This document shows, piece after piece, positions 33,945 through 45,010 of a stretch of 64,000 nt of DNA. How positions within the stretch are numbered: position 1 is the first letter of the stretch; each line of letters begins with the position of its first letter. The translations under genes and the position numbers were made by a program. Below the pieces are notes generated by a model. The model ran no database searches. It was not told the origin of the DNA and saw nothing but the letters and a program-made list of their open reading frames with translations. The stretch comes from Dendrolimus kikuchii. Taxonomy: Eukaryota; Arthropoda; Insecta; Lepidoptera; Lasiocampidae. The stretch is from the NCBI GenBank assembly GCA_019925095.2, contig CM034392.1:16091387-16155386 (forward strand), given 5' to 3'.

Positions 33945-35493
33945 TAATTGATCAATGATCGACTTGTCAAAAGTTAAATAAACGGTGGGATAGGTATATT
34001 ACATGTAACTAAGGGTTAAAAATAATGTTGAGTGTACATATCAGTGTGGGGTATGGTTAGGCAGGTTTTCTACAATCATATCTATGCGGCGCACTTTGAT
34101 GATTTTATTTAAATCTGGCTGTATACGGTTTGTGTATATATCCCGTGCCAAGTATTCATGAATATTCAAGTTTTTGAATAATCTACAATCAAATAGGCAC
34201 TATGCAAGAGACGGGCCCTTATAATCCCTCCAGCACAGTCTCAGTCAAGTTTCAAGTGTCTGAGTGTGATATGACTTAACAGTTGAGATTTTCGACATAA
34301 ACACACTAACAACGCTTAAAAAGAAACAATATCCCACAACTAATGTTCATTTTTAACCATATATTCTTAACCACATCAAAACATTAAACTTTAAAACTTC
34401 CGTAAAAATTTTTCGTTACCTAATAAAAAGTCTCTTCCATATATTTTCTTAAATCTCTAATAAAGCGAAGAGTATTTCGTTTATAAATTTCATTCCAAAA
34501 CCCTTTGGCGATTGGCGGCGTATACAAGACATATTTTTTAGACTACGTACAGTTCCTAGTTCTGTTTGTAAAGATTTTTCTAGTGTGTTTTAACTCAATC
34601 AAGATCTTTTCACTCACCAAGTAAGTGATTGCGGCTAGGGTGTGTGCTAAGTGCTCTTTTCATTGCTAACAACGTTTTCTTTTCACTTACTTTCAACATT
34701 TGTAGTAAAAAATTCACTATACTAGTGCTTAAATTGACTTATTGTAACTCTACATTTATGTTTACTACAGTAAACATAAGGCCTTTAACACACTACGGAG
34801 GTAAGATAATATTTTATATGTGTTTACAAACTTAATTATCTGAAAGTACCACACGCTACGCAGATACGATAATATACAAAATGATACATTCCGTGGATAT
34901 TCTTTAAACTAACTGGACGCGTTTGTTCGAGCGGATTATTTATACAGTGTGTTCTGAATTTGATAGATTGTCAGTAGAGGATTCTGATTTTGAATTTAAT
35001 GCGCGTGTTGCATTACTGGACTTTAAAAAATATTGTACTTGTATACTTAAATAAATGAAAAATACTCACCATCCGGCAAATTACATACGCTCTTTTATTA
35101 CCTCCCTCCAGGCTGCTTCATTTACAGCATTTAATTTGTACATTTCTATGTTCGTATTCCATAAGCGCGGATATTTACGAACCTTTCTCTCAAACGCCTT
35201 TCGTCGTTCTTTTTCGTCCGATTAGCCCGAAAGAGTCAATGACATTTTATATAGAAGAAGTAAAGAACAAAGATTTCTTTTAAAGTATATATACAAACAC
35301 GCAGTCTATATAACATAAAATAAACGGAATATGCAATGAAAATGTACTTAAATATAAAAAAAGTTCTAAAACGTAAACGAACGACGAAAGAAGTTTGAGA
35401 GTAAGCACTTTGGGCCAGCGCGCAACCAACTGTATTTATTTGCAAATAAAATCCTATGACATATTTATATCTTTAAAAAAAAAAAAAAATATT
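33945..35493. other. No gene recognised
   Basis: A GTAAGTG donor-like site at 34620 follows pyrimidine-rich text and could end a 5'UTR exon. No coding support. Confidence 0.45.
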
Positions 35494-35795
35494 GCAGGAG
35501 TTCAGCAGACAGGCAGACGGCCCACTTAATAGAAAGCGGTTACCATCGCCTATGGACATTTGCAACACCATAGGTGCTACAAGTGCGCTGCTGCTCTCTT
35601 AAGGGTCACTGGAACCTGGTCACTAATGCCGGAACACAACTCAAGGTTGTTATGGCGACATGCTTTAGACCAGGGGTGGTAGCCATCCAGTCGGGCTAAT
35701 GCCCTACCACCTGGTTGTGGGTTGTTTAGTCGCCTCTTACGACAGGCCGCCCGGCCGCAAGAAATTGTATTCTTTCTCCGTTCCTGCACGGATAG
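35494..35795 (+). repeat. Dispersed repeat R, copy 5 (full)
   Basis: Preceded by an A-run and TTGCAGGAG. Complete to CGACAGGCCGCCCGGCCGCA, GAAATTGTATTCTTTCTCCG and TGCACGG. Confidence 0.88.
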
Positions 35796-36555
35796 ATATA
35801 TTTGTACAAGCAGATAACATTTTCAGCATCTTACGATGTCGGTCGGCACCTAACTACAGATACTTCCAATGAAAATATATTATTATTTGCGGTATTAGCA
35901 TTAGAAAGATTTTCAAAACAGTACTGCACAGCAAAACGCCACCTCTAAGTTCCCGCAAAAAAATACCTGACTTATGATTGTAAATGATATATTTATTACA
36001 ATTTATAAGATCTCACTAGCCTAATGCCTAATCTGTGATACCGCATTATTCTGGCTTTTCACGATGCGCGTCTGTCTTTGTGATATTCGTAATGTCTAAG
36101 TATAAACTTATATTTAATTGACTAATACATAAGCAATTACCCCTTGAAAGATTATGCCAAACAACAAATTAATTTTATTAAATCGGTAAAAGAATACAGA
36201 TAAACTGCTTTTGGTTGAAATAATATCTCTCACTAAGCTCAACTGTGTAAATATTTATGCTAACTGTGATTCTAAAATCCTAACAAAATACCTTCAAGTA
36301 ACGTATAAATAAATTATTCTCGAATGCTTGTAGAGGTGTATCCACCTCCATTTAATAGCTGCAACGAATATTGCCCGTTTGAGAAAAAGTTTCTGGTTTG
36401 GTTACGGTAAGGTAAATTTTCACAAATAAACTTTTAGTTATTCTTTCTAGTCTGGGAGTTAGTGGGACGGGGTGCAAGATTTTACTTTGTTATTTTATTT
36501 AATTTGGTATGGCATAACATTGCATATTGGTCTACGGGAATATTTATTCAATTAT
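35796..36555. other. No gene recognised
   Basis: AT-rich, nothing assigned. Confidence 0.55.
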
Positions 36556-37283
36556 TAAGTAAGATATGCCTGCGACTTCATAAACGCTTGACTCGGAATT
36601 CCCGCGGGATTCCCGAGACACAAAGTACCACAGTATTTCAAAAATAATGTTAGCTATTGTGTTAACTGTGGCGGAATAAGCTCATTTTTATGCACCCAAA
36701 CAACTAATACCGCTCCCGGGAAAAGTCCCGCAGAATTCCGGAAAAAATATCACAAATTTTATTACATAAAATTTGCTATCGATCAGTGAAAAAATTGCAT
36801 CGAAATCGGCGCAGTAGTTTTTACGTGAAACCTGAACAAACAGACAAACCGACAATCAGACAAAAAATCTAAATGCATCGTATTCTCCATCGTTTATAAT
36901 TATAGACTATTCCAGTTTTTTAAAATAGTTAAATTACAGTTTTTATTAAACTTGATTTGATGTTGTTGGTCCGAAGATCTCACAACTTTACTGGGGTCTT
37001 CGGGGCAAGCGCCTTCGTCTCGCGAACCCGCGAGCCCGGGGGGCAACTTGCTCGACGGAGCTCCCTGGGGGGCTTTACCTCGGCTGGACTGTTGCCATGG
37101 AAGGGGGATGAATCTAACGATGCCGACTAGAGGACGACGCAATGTACTAATTGAGAACGGGTGACGGGTAATATAAAGCCCGAGGGGACGGTTCCCGGTG
37201 GACCGGGATCGGCGGTTCGAGGCGGCCTACACTATCTTCAATGTACAGACACGGCATGTTTAGAATTTTATAGTATTATAGCT
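36556..37283 (-). mobile_element. Helitron-like B3, interrupted
   Basis: B-family sequence from GATATGCCTGCGACTTC to TTTAGAATTTTATAGTATTA, split by the GC-rich insertion at 36930-37232. Confidence 0.7.
36930..37232 (-). mobile_element. GC-rich LINE 3' fragment nested in Helitron B
   Basis: On the minus strand an 80-codon frame (MRRPLVGIVRFIPLPWQQSS...; 37142-36900) is followed by AATAAAAACTG and an A/T tail. The surrounding Helitron B sequence stops at AAATAG (36930) and resumes at CTTCAATGTAC (37236). The base composition is sharply different from the host element. Family unassigned; no clear duplication at the ends. Confidence 0.55.
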
Positions 37284-37609
37284 AGATTAACTAGCTGTGC
37301 TTGTTCACGGGCTTTGGTATTTATATTCATGTTTTCTTAACCCTAGAGAGTATTGAAATGAAAATGCAGAAAATTGGGAAATTCCACAATTTTTTCATTA
37401 TAATCCGTTGAACCATTTTGCATATTATGGGACTAACAGTGAAACCGTTTTTTTAATTTATTTTGCAATATTTATTTTATTTATCATTTATAAATTAAAC
37501 TATACTATAAATTAAAGTAAAAATAAACTATATACATATACAAACTAAAATTAAACTATAAAATCTAGAAACGTTCTCAAAAGACTATAACAATAATACA
37601 CACATAATA
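37284..37609. other. No gene recognised
   Basis: Very AT-rich. No assigned feature. Confidence 0.55.
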
Positions 37610-37830
37610 TAGTATATACCCAAATTAAGCAAATTACCCTTGTGTTACAGGTAACACAGGTAATATACAACGAACTACTCTAGGACCGATCCCAGACACT
37701 CAGACCATGGTTAATAACGGAGAAAATTCATTTTCCGAAATTTACCATACCAGGAATCGAACCCGGAGCCTCTGTATTGTAAGTGAGGTAGGCACAGACT
37801 ATCCGCTCAACCACAGAGGCCGTCAGACTG
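37610..37830 (-). mobile_element. tRNA-derived SINE (family T)
   Basis: Minus-strand head GCCTCTGTGGTTGAGCGGAT (A box) and GGGTTCGATTCCTGG (B box), followed by a body containing GGGATCGGTCCTAG. The head lacks a matching acceptor stem, so it is not a tRNA gene. Confidence 0.75.
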
Positions 37831-38611
37831 GCCACATACCTTGCTGAACGGAAACGCCAATGCGTTGCCCGAAGTATAATATAAACCAGTCTTTTGGTCA
37901 CGTGAAATATCCACCAGACGTTTGGCTATGACTCGATAAAAATTAAAACATTGAAACTAAATCAACGTTGGAACGTTAAGGTTTGCAGTTTTCACTTAAA
38001 TTGTGAAATTATAGAAAAATATTTAATAAATAAATACCATAATTAAGTAACTATAATAAGTATGTAATTAAAGCTTAGGACTCTACAAATTTGTATTAAG
38101 TAGCTAAACCCAGCCACATTTCGCTGTGACTCATCTAATATTAATTAATTACTATTGGGGAAATCTCATCGACTAGTTTCCGATGTTTGTGGCCACAAAC
38201 ATACGAAAGCTGGATGTTCGTATGTAAAAATTTATTTTGTTGGAATTACCAATGAAATGGTTTTCAATATTCATTTAGCTTTCAAATTACCGATTTTAAA
38301 TACATGAAATTCATTTCCAGCCACAAACATGAACTTCGAAAAGGGTAACGTGTAATGAAAACGTTATTAAACAGTCTTTGATGTGATGCTTTTATATCGG
38401 TAATATTTTCGTATCAATATCTACACCGAGTATTGATGTTGTAACCTGTGATATTTACACTATACTATACTATGTTAAGATAAAAAAAATGATTCGATTA
38501 CTAAAAACACTTTTAAGGGTAATTATAGGCATTTAAAGTAGGTATGTTGACTCGTTATGACAACAAAAGGTTTTTGTATAATTGGAATCCAACACAATAT
38601 ACGGCTCGATT
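37831..38611. other. No gene recognised
   Basis: AT-rich, nothing assigned. Confidence 0.55.
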
Positions 38612-38876
38612 AACACTATGATGCCGTTCGAGGTTAAATCTCGCTCCGGTTTCGGTCCGTTCCCAATCCGTTCAAATATTCTTAAACAAGAAAGAATCAG
38701 AGTATTCTCATTATCGTAAAGCTCAAGTTCCGATATGATATCGCACCGGTACCGGTTCGTCGAAAATAATATTTGACTGTAGCAACACAAACTAGCAGTA
38801 GTGTACTACACACAGTGAGATTTGATCGGATGGAGACCGGAACGAGATTCAACCGTGAACGGAATTGTAGTGTGTT
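38612..38876. mobile_element. Probable MITE, imperfect inverted ends
   Basis: CCGTTCGAGGTTAAATCTCG then CTCCGGT on the left corresponds to CCGTTCACGGTTGAATCTCG then TTCCGGT read from the right (about 50 bases, imperfect). No coding. Confidence 0.5.
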
Positions 38877-39059
38877 ATTTTTCTTGATTAAACACATATT
38901 GCGAATTTTTAGTTAGAATTTGAACAGTGATGTTCACTGATGTTTTACTGCGCAAGTTTATTTTCAAATAATAGAAGATAGTGACAAGTTTAGAGAGTTG
39001 GAGGAAGAGTTTAGTATAAGACAGTGACGAGTTTAGTGAAAAGTTTAGTGGGCATTTGA

Positions 39060-39355
39060 GTGAAGGAGGAGTTTATTATAGTTTAAAAGAAGATCTAGAA
39101 GCGAGCTACGCGTGGTAAATTCAGAGGGGAGCACCGCAGCAGCAGGTCCACGCAATATCGGCGATAGTATTGTAAGTGAGTGAGACATCTTATCGTCGGG
39201 ACAGTGCGTCGTTAGTTGCGCGTGTAGGGGCAACCCTACGGAGAAGAATTACATACTGTGTACGCTAATAAAAGCATTTAATTAAAAAATTGGTATTTCC
39301 TTCCAATCCCAAGTGTGCACCCCCCCTCCCCCGTTGCCACTCGCACATTACAATA
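39060..39355 (+). other. LTR-like, GC-shifted block
   Basis: A GC-richer stretch with GTGCGTCGTTAGTTGCGCGT, an AATAAAAGC polyadenylation-type signal near 39267, a CCCCCCCTCCCCC run and an ATTACA end at about 39350. It resembles the R-U5 part of an LTR, but no TG start, target duplication or internal region could be paired with it. Confidence 0.25.
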
Positions 39356-39585
39356 TGTTATAAGTCGAAAAAAAGAAAGGTAAAAATACTGTTGATAGCA
39401 AAATGATACCTTATTTATTGGTACTGCTCAACAATTATTTCTCAGGTCGTCACTTTAAAAATTAATAAAGATATTGTTTCATATGTTACACTATATTTTA
39501 CATAAAACTAATACCGAAGTATTACTCATGTCTTTGTACCAACGTAACGTAAACGTAAATAAATATATATATTTTTTTTATATCA

Positions 39586-39878
39586 GCTGACAGGCAGACG
39601 GCCCACTTGATGGAGAGCGGTTACCGTCGCCTATGGACATGTGCAACACCAAAGTTGCTACAAATGCGCTGCTGCTCTCTTAAGGGAAACTGGAACCTGG
39701 ACACTAATGCCGGAACACGACTCAAGGTTGTTATGGCGACATACTTTAGACCAGGGGTGGTAGTCATCCAGTCGGGCAAATGCCCTACCACCTGGCTGTG
39801 GGTTATTAAGTCGCCTCTTACGACAGGCCGCCCGGCAGCAGGAAATTGTATTCTTTCTCCGTTTCTGCACGGATAAAA
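39586..39878 (+). repeat. Dispersed repeat R, copy 6 (full)
   Basis: AGCTGACAGGCAGACGGCCC to GTATTCTTTCTCCGTTTCTG and CACGG. Overlapping open frames of 70-135 codons on both strands are by-products of the repeat. Confidence 0.88.
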
Positions 39879-41145
39879 TGGCACGGACATTAAAACACGA
39901 GGGTTCGGTTTTAACTTTAGATAATTATCGGAACCACAAATAAATGTAGAAAAAAACATATTTAAAAAGTAATTACAGTTTCTACTTACAGAATAATTTG
40001 TGACTGTTTTTGGCAGTTCTAGGTTCAAAGCTAAATATGAGTTACCTAAAGAAGTTGTTTGTTAAAAACAATTATTCATTACACTACGTCCTGTTGGCTG
40101 CTACGTTAAATTAAATTAGTTGTTGAAATAAAGTTTGTTAAGGGCTTTAGAAAATCACAAATTCTTGAAACATCAGATCCGTATAGCTTTGAGGAACCAT
40201 TTACTCTCCAAGTGTTTTGTCAATAAATTTTGGAAACGGCTTATTTGTTTTATTTCTGATGAGATATTGTACCTCAAGTGAAGTGTGACGTATGTTTGAC
40301 AGGATTTTATTTATTCATTAGACAATAATTGATATTACGACTTATCTGCGACTCAGTATCATAGCTATTTTATTCAGAGATTATAGTCTCAGCAAGATAT
40401 TGTTGCTACAGATTGCTAGTTAGTCTGATGAATTGACGACCTGCGCAAGGTCGCCGGTTGGCGCTAGATGAGGAAGGCGGAGGACCGTGATGAGTGGCGC
40501 TGACTTGGGGATGCCCACATCCAGCAGTGGACTGTGATTAGCTGACTACAATAGTCTGTTAGAGGCTTCCCCGGGTCAAGACTAGGAAGTAGCTGTATTT
40601 TACCTAGATAATAACTTAGTTAGGTTTTTATATATATAAACCTTTAGTGAAAAAAATACCTAACTGATGGTGAAAACCGCTTAAAAATCCGTTGCGTAGT
40701 TTAGAAGGAGTTAGCGGATATACAGACAGACGCAGATACCGAATTTGTTTTATACTATGTAAAGATATAATTTTATGTATAGACGTAGATGAAATTTGGG
40801 AGGAAGATGTCTCTTCTACGGGGTGCTAATAATTGTCTAGTGAAATTGTAAAAAAACTAAAACTAAGTAGTGGCTGTTGCGGCGCAACACTAGTCCAGTG
40901 GCGCGGCACTAGCTTCGCGTCTGCGCCCTGATTTGATATTTTTCATTTGTTTTTTTTTTCATTCCTTGTTACCGTAATGTATTGAGCACGCAAAAATGTT
41001 TCCGTTAATATTTTATTTATATTATAGGTTTCTCAATTGTTATACTTTTAATTGTTGATATAATTCATAAACACTGGCTATACGTGATTGAGGAAAAATA
41101 CTTCTATATACGTGTGTGGAACACACTAGAAAGTTAAATAAAAAC
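39879..41145. other. No gene besides the LINE fossil at 40430-40549
   Basis: A TACAGACAGACGCAGATACC tract near 40720 suggests an old Helitron-like remnant. Otherwise unassigned. Confidence 0.5.
40430..40549 (+). pseudogene. LINE ORF2 C-terminal fossil
   Basis: Reads DDLRKVAGWR, stop, MRKAEDRDEWR, stop, LGDAHIQQWTVIS, stop. The W-x-DD-(L/I)...AQDR-x-x-W...YVQQWT pattern is the familiar C-terminal tail of insect LINE reverse transcriptases. Both internal stops arise at Trp positions (TGG to TAG/TGA). Confidence 0.7.
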
Positions 41146-41402
41146 AATTGAAGACATGAGTGGATGAAGGTGATAAGTCGCATAATTCCAATTCTGAGTA
41201 AATCGAGATAAAAGTTTTAGTTTTATTTTTTGAGATAAGTCGCCTTTCACCTTTTTCAACTTTCTGTTTTTTTTAATGTGCCTTATATCAATGGTATAAG
41301 GTCTGTAGTCATTTGGTATCGACTTATCACCTTCATCTACGCAAAAAAAAGCAAAAAACCGAATATGCGACATATCACCTTCATCTACTCACGTCTTCAA
41401 TT
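41146..41402. mobile_element. MITE with inverted ends and subterminal repeats
   Basis: AATTGAAGACATGAGTGGAT on the left matches AATTGAAGACGTGAGTAGAT read from the right; similarity extends through GAAGGTGATAAGTCGCAT (about 38 bases). The GATGAAGGTGATAAGTCG motif recurs internally in both orientations. Confidence 0.7.
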
Positions 41403-41524
41403 CTTATTGATAATTTTATTATTTATGGCACATGTTGTGAGATACAAGCTTCTAAGTAATAAAAAGTGTGTTTTCTCATCTTATAACTAGAACTACACAT
41501 TGAAAAAAAAAACTTATCGTAAAA

Positions 41525-42088
41525 CTAGGATATGCCCGAGACTTTATACACGCTTGACTTGAAATTCCCGCGGGATTCCCGGGACACAACGTACCGCAGC
41601 ACTTAAAAAAAATGTAAGCTATCGTTTAAGTAATGACCGTGCTGGGATTAGCTAGTATTTACGCATCCTAACAGCTACAAACCGCTCCCGGGAAAATTCT
41701 TGTGGGTTTCCCGGGATAAAATATCACACTTTTGATAAAATCAAATTTGTTCTTGATTAGTAAAAACTTCACATTAGAATTCGATTTTTTTAAATTTGGC
41801 CATTTTAAATCATTCCCAGAAAAAATCCTGCGGGATTTTTAGGATAAAAAGTAGCGCAAATTTTAAGTATAAGAATTTGTTGTCGATTAGCGAAAAACGC
41901 ATCGAAATCGATCCAGTATGAACGTGAATCGCGAACAAACAGACAAATAGGCAAACCGACAAATAAACAAGAAATCTAAAAAAATTGCATCGTGTTCTCC
42001 GACGTTTATATAGTCCATTGCAGTTGTTTTTTTTTAATAGTTAAATGTACAGACAGGGCATGTTTAGAATTTTGTAATATTATATATA
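41525..42088 (-). mobile_element. Helitron-like B4
   Basis: The most complete B copy: CTAGGATATGCCCGAGAC at the CTAG end, three GGGATTCCCGGG-type palindromic blocks, CAGACAAATAGGCAAACCGA and the TTTAGAATTTTGTAATATTA end. Confidence 0.75.
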
Positions 42089-42717
42089 ATGAACACTTTC
42101 AACAAACATTTGTTTGAAAAGTCAAGTAGGTTTTGAGAAATGGGGTATTATCGGTTAAAAGGTTTATTTATGGTTTCGTAACAAAATAAGAAAAATAACA
42201 TCTAACGTCACTATAGAACCCTCTGTATTTCGGGAGCTTGGCAAGTTTTTAATTCTTTTCCATTTGGTTGTTACATCAAGCATAACATAAAAATTGAGTA
42301 CTTAAATATATTTTCTATCGTTTGTAAGATAATGGACGGTAAAATTTTCATATAATATTTCTTATACTCTAACGTTACTTGAGTGATTTAAAAGGATAAA
42401 AATGTATAAAGTATTCTATTATAAGATCTGAGGGTAATTGATGCGGAATGGAAATAAGTTGAAATAAACATAATGGACTAAAAATATTACGTTTTACTTA
42501 TCTATTACTCTATGTAAATAATACTGTATAAATATAATAGACTCGAGTCAGACTCACATATGATGGGTTTCATTTATGAAAAGACAATTAGGTAAAATTG
42601 TGATTGTTAATACACTACAACAATTACCAGTTGTCTTCACACTCGCCGGCCGCTTTCCGTGTATGGACGCTTCGGCACTTTTCTAATAGCATGTATAGAC
42701 GTAATTAGTATAAATAA
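42089..42717. other. No gene recognised
   Basis: AT-rich, nothing assigned. Confidence 0.55.
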
Positions 42718-43228
42718 AGCCTCGGTAGCCTAGTGGTTTGCGCACTCGCGTGCCAAACTCAAAGGGTGCGGATTCGAATCCTGGCCGGAAAGCATTCGTC
42801 ACTTACGCAGTTTACTGACCTGATGTGCATATTTTTACAATTACTACGCGCGAACGGTGAAGGAACACATCGTGATAAAACTTGCACATCGGTATAATCG
42901 ATGTGTAAAACCTGCCAATCCATCTTGCACGAGCGTGGCGGGTACACTGTTCGTTCCCCTATAAAGGAAGGAATGGAAGGCCTGTATACGTCCCGCTCTG
43001 CTGTTGTAGTTCAGTTGTTTTAAGGTAAACACGCAAGTCAGATGAATATATAGTTTAATGAGTTCAAAGATGTTAGCGCACGTTGAAGTGCGTTTGCGAA
43101 CTGACTTGATTCAATATAAAATAATGTAGTCATAATAATAGTGCTGACAATAGCGAAATGTGCGGTTGTAAACCGTACAAGGCCCAAGCCCAGCATTGGG
43201 ACGTTTATGTGCTTTTATTATATTTTGT
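42718..43228 (+). mobile_element. SINE family S variant, split by an LTR-like insertion
   Basis: Head CCTCGGTAGCCTAGTGGTTT and B box GGATTCGAATCC differ from the other copies. The body is collinear up to AATGGAAGGCC at 42982, then resumes at AGGCCCAAGCCCAGCATTGG (43180). The inserted 197 bases are listed separately. Confidence 0.8.
42983..43179. mobile_element. 197-base insertion with TG...CA ends and 5-base duplication
   Basis: Begins TGTATACG and ends CCGTACA, flanked on both sides by AGGCC (42978-42982 and 43180-43184). The TG/CA termini and 5-base duplication fit a solo LTR or very small LTR-type element; no internal coding. Confidence 0.6.
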
Positions 43229-43523
43229 GTTTTAAGTAACTACTTAAATTTATTTATAGGTACCTACCTATCTATAAATAAATTTTAACTGAGTCATGCA
43301 TGAAAATGATGATTTAATTAAATGCATTAAGTTGCACTTACAATTATGTTCAATTTGACTGATTTAGTTACGTATTTAATAATTGTAAGATATAAGGCCA
43401 AACGCTTACTCATATAGTTTTGATATTATTATTTTTGTGAATATTTCATAACTAACGTATTGTATAAAGGTATAGGTAAAAATGTAAAAACCATAATATA
43501 GGTCTTTTAAAAGTGCATACTCA

Positions 43524-43555
<32 letters not shown>

Positions 43556-43906
43556 TTGTGTGTATATATGCATATATATATAAAAATAAATATTGAAATA
43601 AGTATATACCTATATAATATTATAAGCGTGTACTAGCAGAAGGTGATGTCAGGAGCCTTAAGAACAGGCGAGCGTGCACGAAAAGAGTTATGAATGTCAA
43701 AGAAGCAAGTGAGGTGTGTAAGAATAAGCCTAAATGGCGCTCTGTTGTTCGTGTCTAGCCCGCAAGGGAACTGGCGTGAAGTTATGTATGTATGTATGTA
43801 TATATATATATATACATACACACACACATATATATATGTGTGTATGTATATATATAGGTAGGTATATATGTATATATATATATATATATATATACATATA
43901 TACCTA
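43524..43906. repeat. TA/TG/ATGT microsatellite cluster around a LINE fragment
   Basis: (TA)n-(TG)n at 43524-43580 and mixed TA, CA and TG runs at 43785-43906, on both sides of the LINE fragment 43627-43801. The right cluster adjoins the mariner-like element. Confidence 0.9.
43627..43801 (+). pseudogene. Short 3' fragment of the RTE-like LINE
   Basis: Contains the last ~50 codons (VLAEGDVRSLKNRR onward) and an ATGT tail that merges into (TA)n. One codon of the terminal VRAYP block is changed to a stop (GTGTCTAGCCCG). Fourth copy of this 3' end in the window. Confidence 0.78.
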
Positions 43907-45010
43907 GTCTTGCCATAAATATTGTAATAAAGTTTTTTTTTTTTTAAGTTTTACAGTGTGTTAGTTTAATACATAAATATAAAACAATTTAAAATATAAA
44001 AAGCTTATTCGAAGTGGTCTCCATTAGCTGCAATACAGTCCTTTAAACGTTGAGGCCAATTATCAATCACCAAATATCAACGCACTTTTTCCATGGGCAA
44101 ATTCTTCACTGCCAATCGTATGGATTCTTTTAGGGACTCCAAATTATCATGGCGTTTAGAGCAAGCCGTACTCTCTAAAACTGACCATAAATCATAATCC
44201 AGCGGATTAAGATCGGGACTAGACGACGGCCAGTCTTCAGCTCTGTTGAAGTCCGAAACGTTCGTTTCCAACCAAGACTGCGTGGACCGACCTTTATGGC
44301 CCCCCCGAGTCTTGCTGGAAGGACCATTCTTGGTTATTGAACATGTTGTTGTTAAGGGGCATTACTACCTCCTCAAGAATGGTATCTTGATAAACTTGTG
44401 TCGATGTTTTGATACCTTTTTCACAAAAATACGGCTCAGTGACTCCTTCACAGCTAACACCCCACCAAACTGAAAAGCTTCCTTAGAGCTTTGAGCGTAA
44501 ATACGGTCATTTTGTTTGTTAAAATGTTGCTCACTTGTAAACATTTTCTCATTCGTAAATTTGAATTTTTAAAATATGAGTTAAGAAATGACCAGTGCGT
44601 CTCTTATAGGCTGCAAGTCCTAAATCATCTTTTAAAATACGCGCCATGGTTTCGAACAGGATATCTTCGAATTCTTTCCCTTACTGCTTTGACCACCTAT
44701 TTCGTACGAACACTACGTGGACGGACAGATCTTTTTCTGTCACCAACAGAGGAGGTCTCATTGTACCTATTAATAGCCCGTTACAAAAACATTTGACTAA
44801 TACCAAGCGTATGAAGAGTTTTAACAATTGCATTTGGCTCTATACCTACTTTGTGTAATGCAATCACAGCGATTCGGTTCTCTTTATCGCCCCACTCCAT
44901 TTTAATATCGCAAAATGTTGTACAATGTATTGGTGCATATATAAACTACTTTTAAAACAAAACGCTAATAGTGCTGTCCCAATAAAAAAGATTAACGCCA
45001 GCAAATGCAC
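43907..45010 (-). mobile_element. Tc1/mariner-like element containing the broken transposase
   Basis: The element probably extends from about 43907 (TAGTCTTGCCATAAATATTG, next to (TA)n) to about 45000. The ends are estimates, since the two termini do not form a convincing inverted repeat by eye. Confidence 0.5.
44004..44900 (-). pseudogene. Tc1/mariner-type transposase, multiply broken
   Basis: The minus strand starts at an ATG at 44900 (MEWGDKENRIAVIALHKVGI), passes through the N-terminal helix-turn-helix region, and carries the diagnostic catalytic-end block WPSSSPDLNPLDYDLWSVLE in the one longer open frame (44271-44077). It ends WPQRLKDCIAANGDHFE and TAA at about 44004. Frameshifts and many stops divide it, and the first two catalytic acidic positions cannot be assigned safely. 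At about 298 codons it is slightly short for the family. Left of it lies a TA-rich microsatellite, a plausible TA target. I could not match terminal inverted repeats. Confidence 0.8.

Noticed and set aside
37741..37825. tRNA-gene-like A and B boxes on the minus strand
   Set aside because: No acceptor stem pairing and continuous with a SINE body, so a SINE head.
39607..40028. Overlapping frames of 70-135 codons on both strands
   Set aside because: They coincide with dispersed repeat R, and similar frames recur wherever R is intact.
42718..42790. tRNA-gene-like sequence with a good B box
   Set aside because: Runs into a family S SINE body; no 3' acceptor strand.
44246..44858. Plus-strand frames of 70-101 codons
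   Set aside because: Antisense to the mariner-type transposase remnant.
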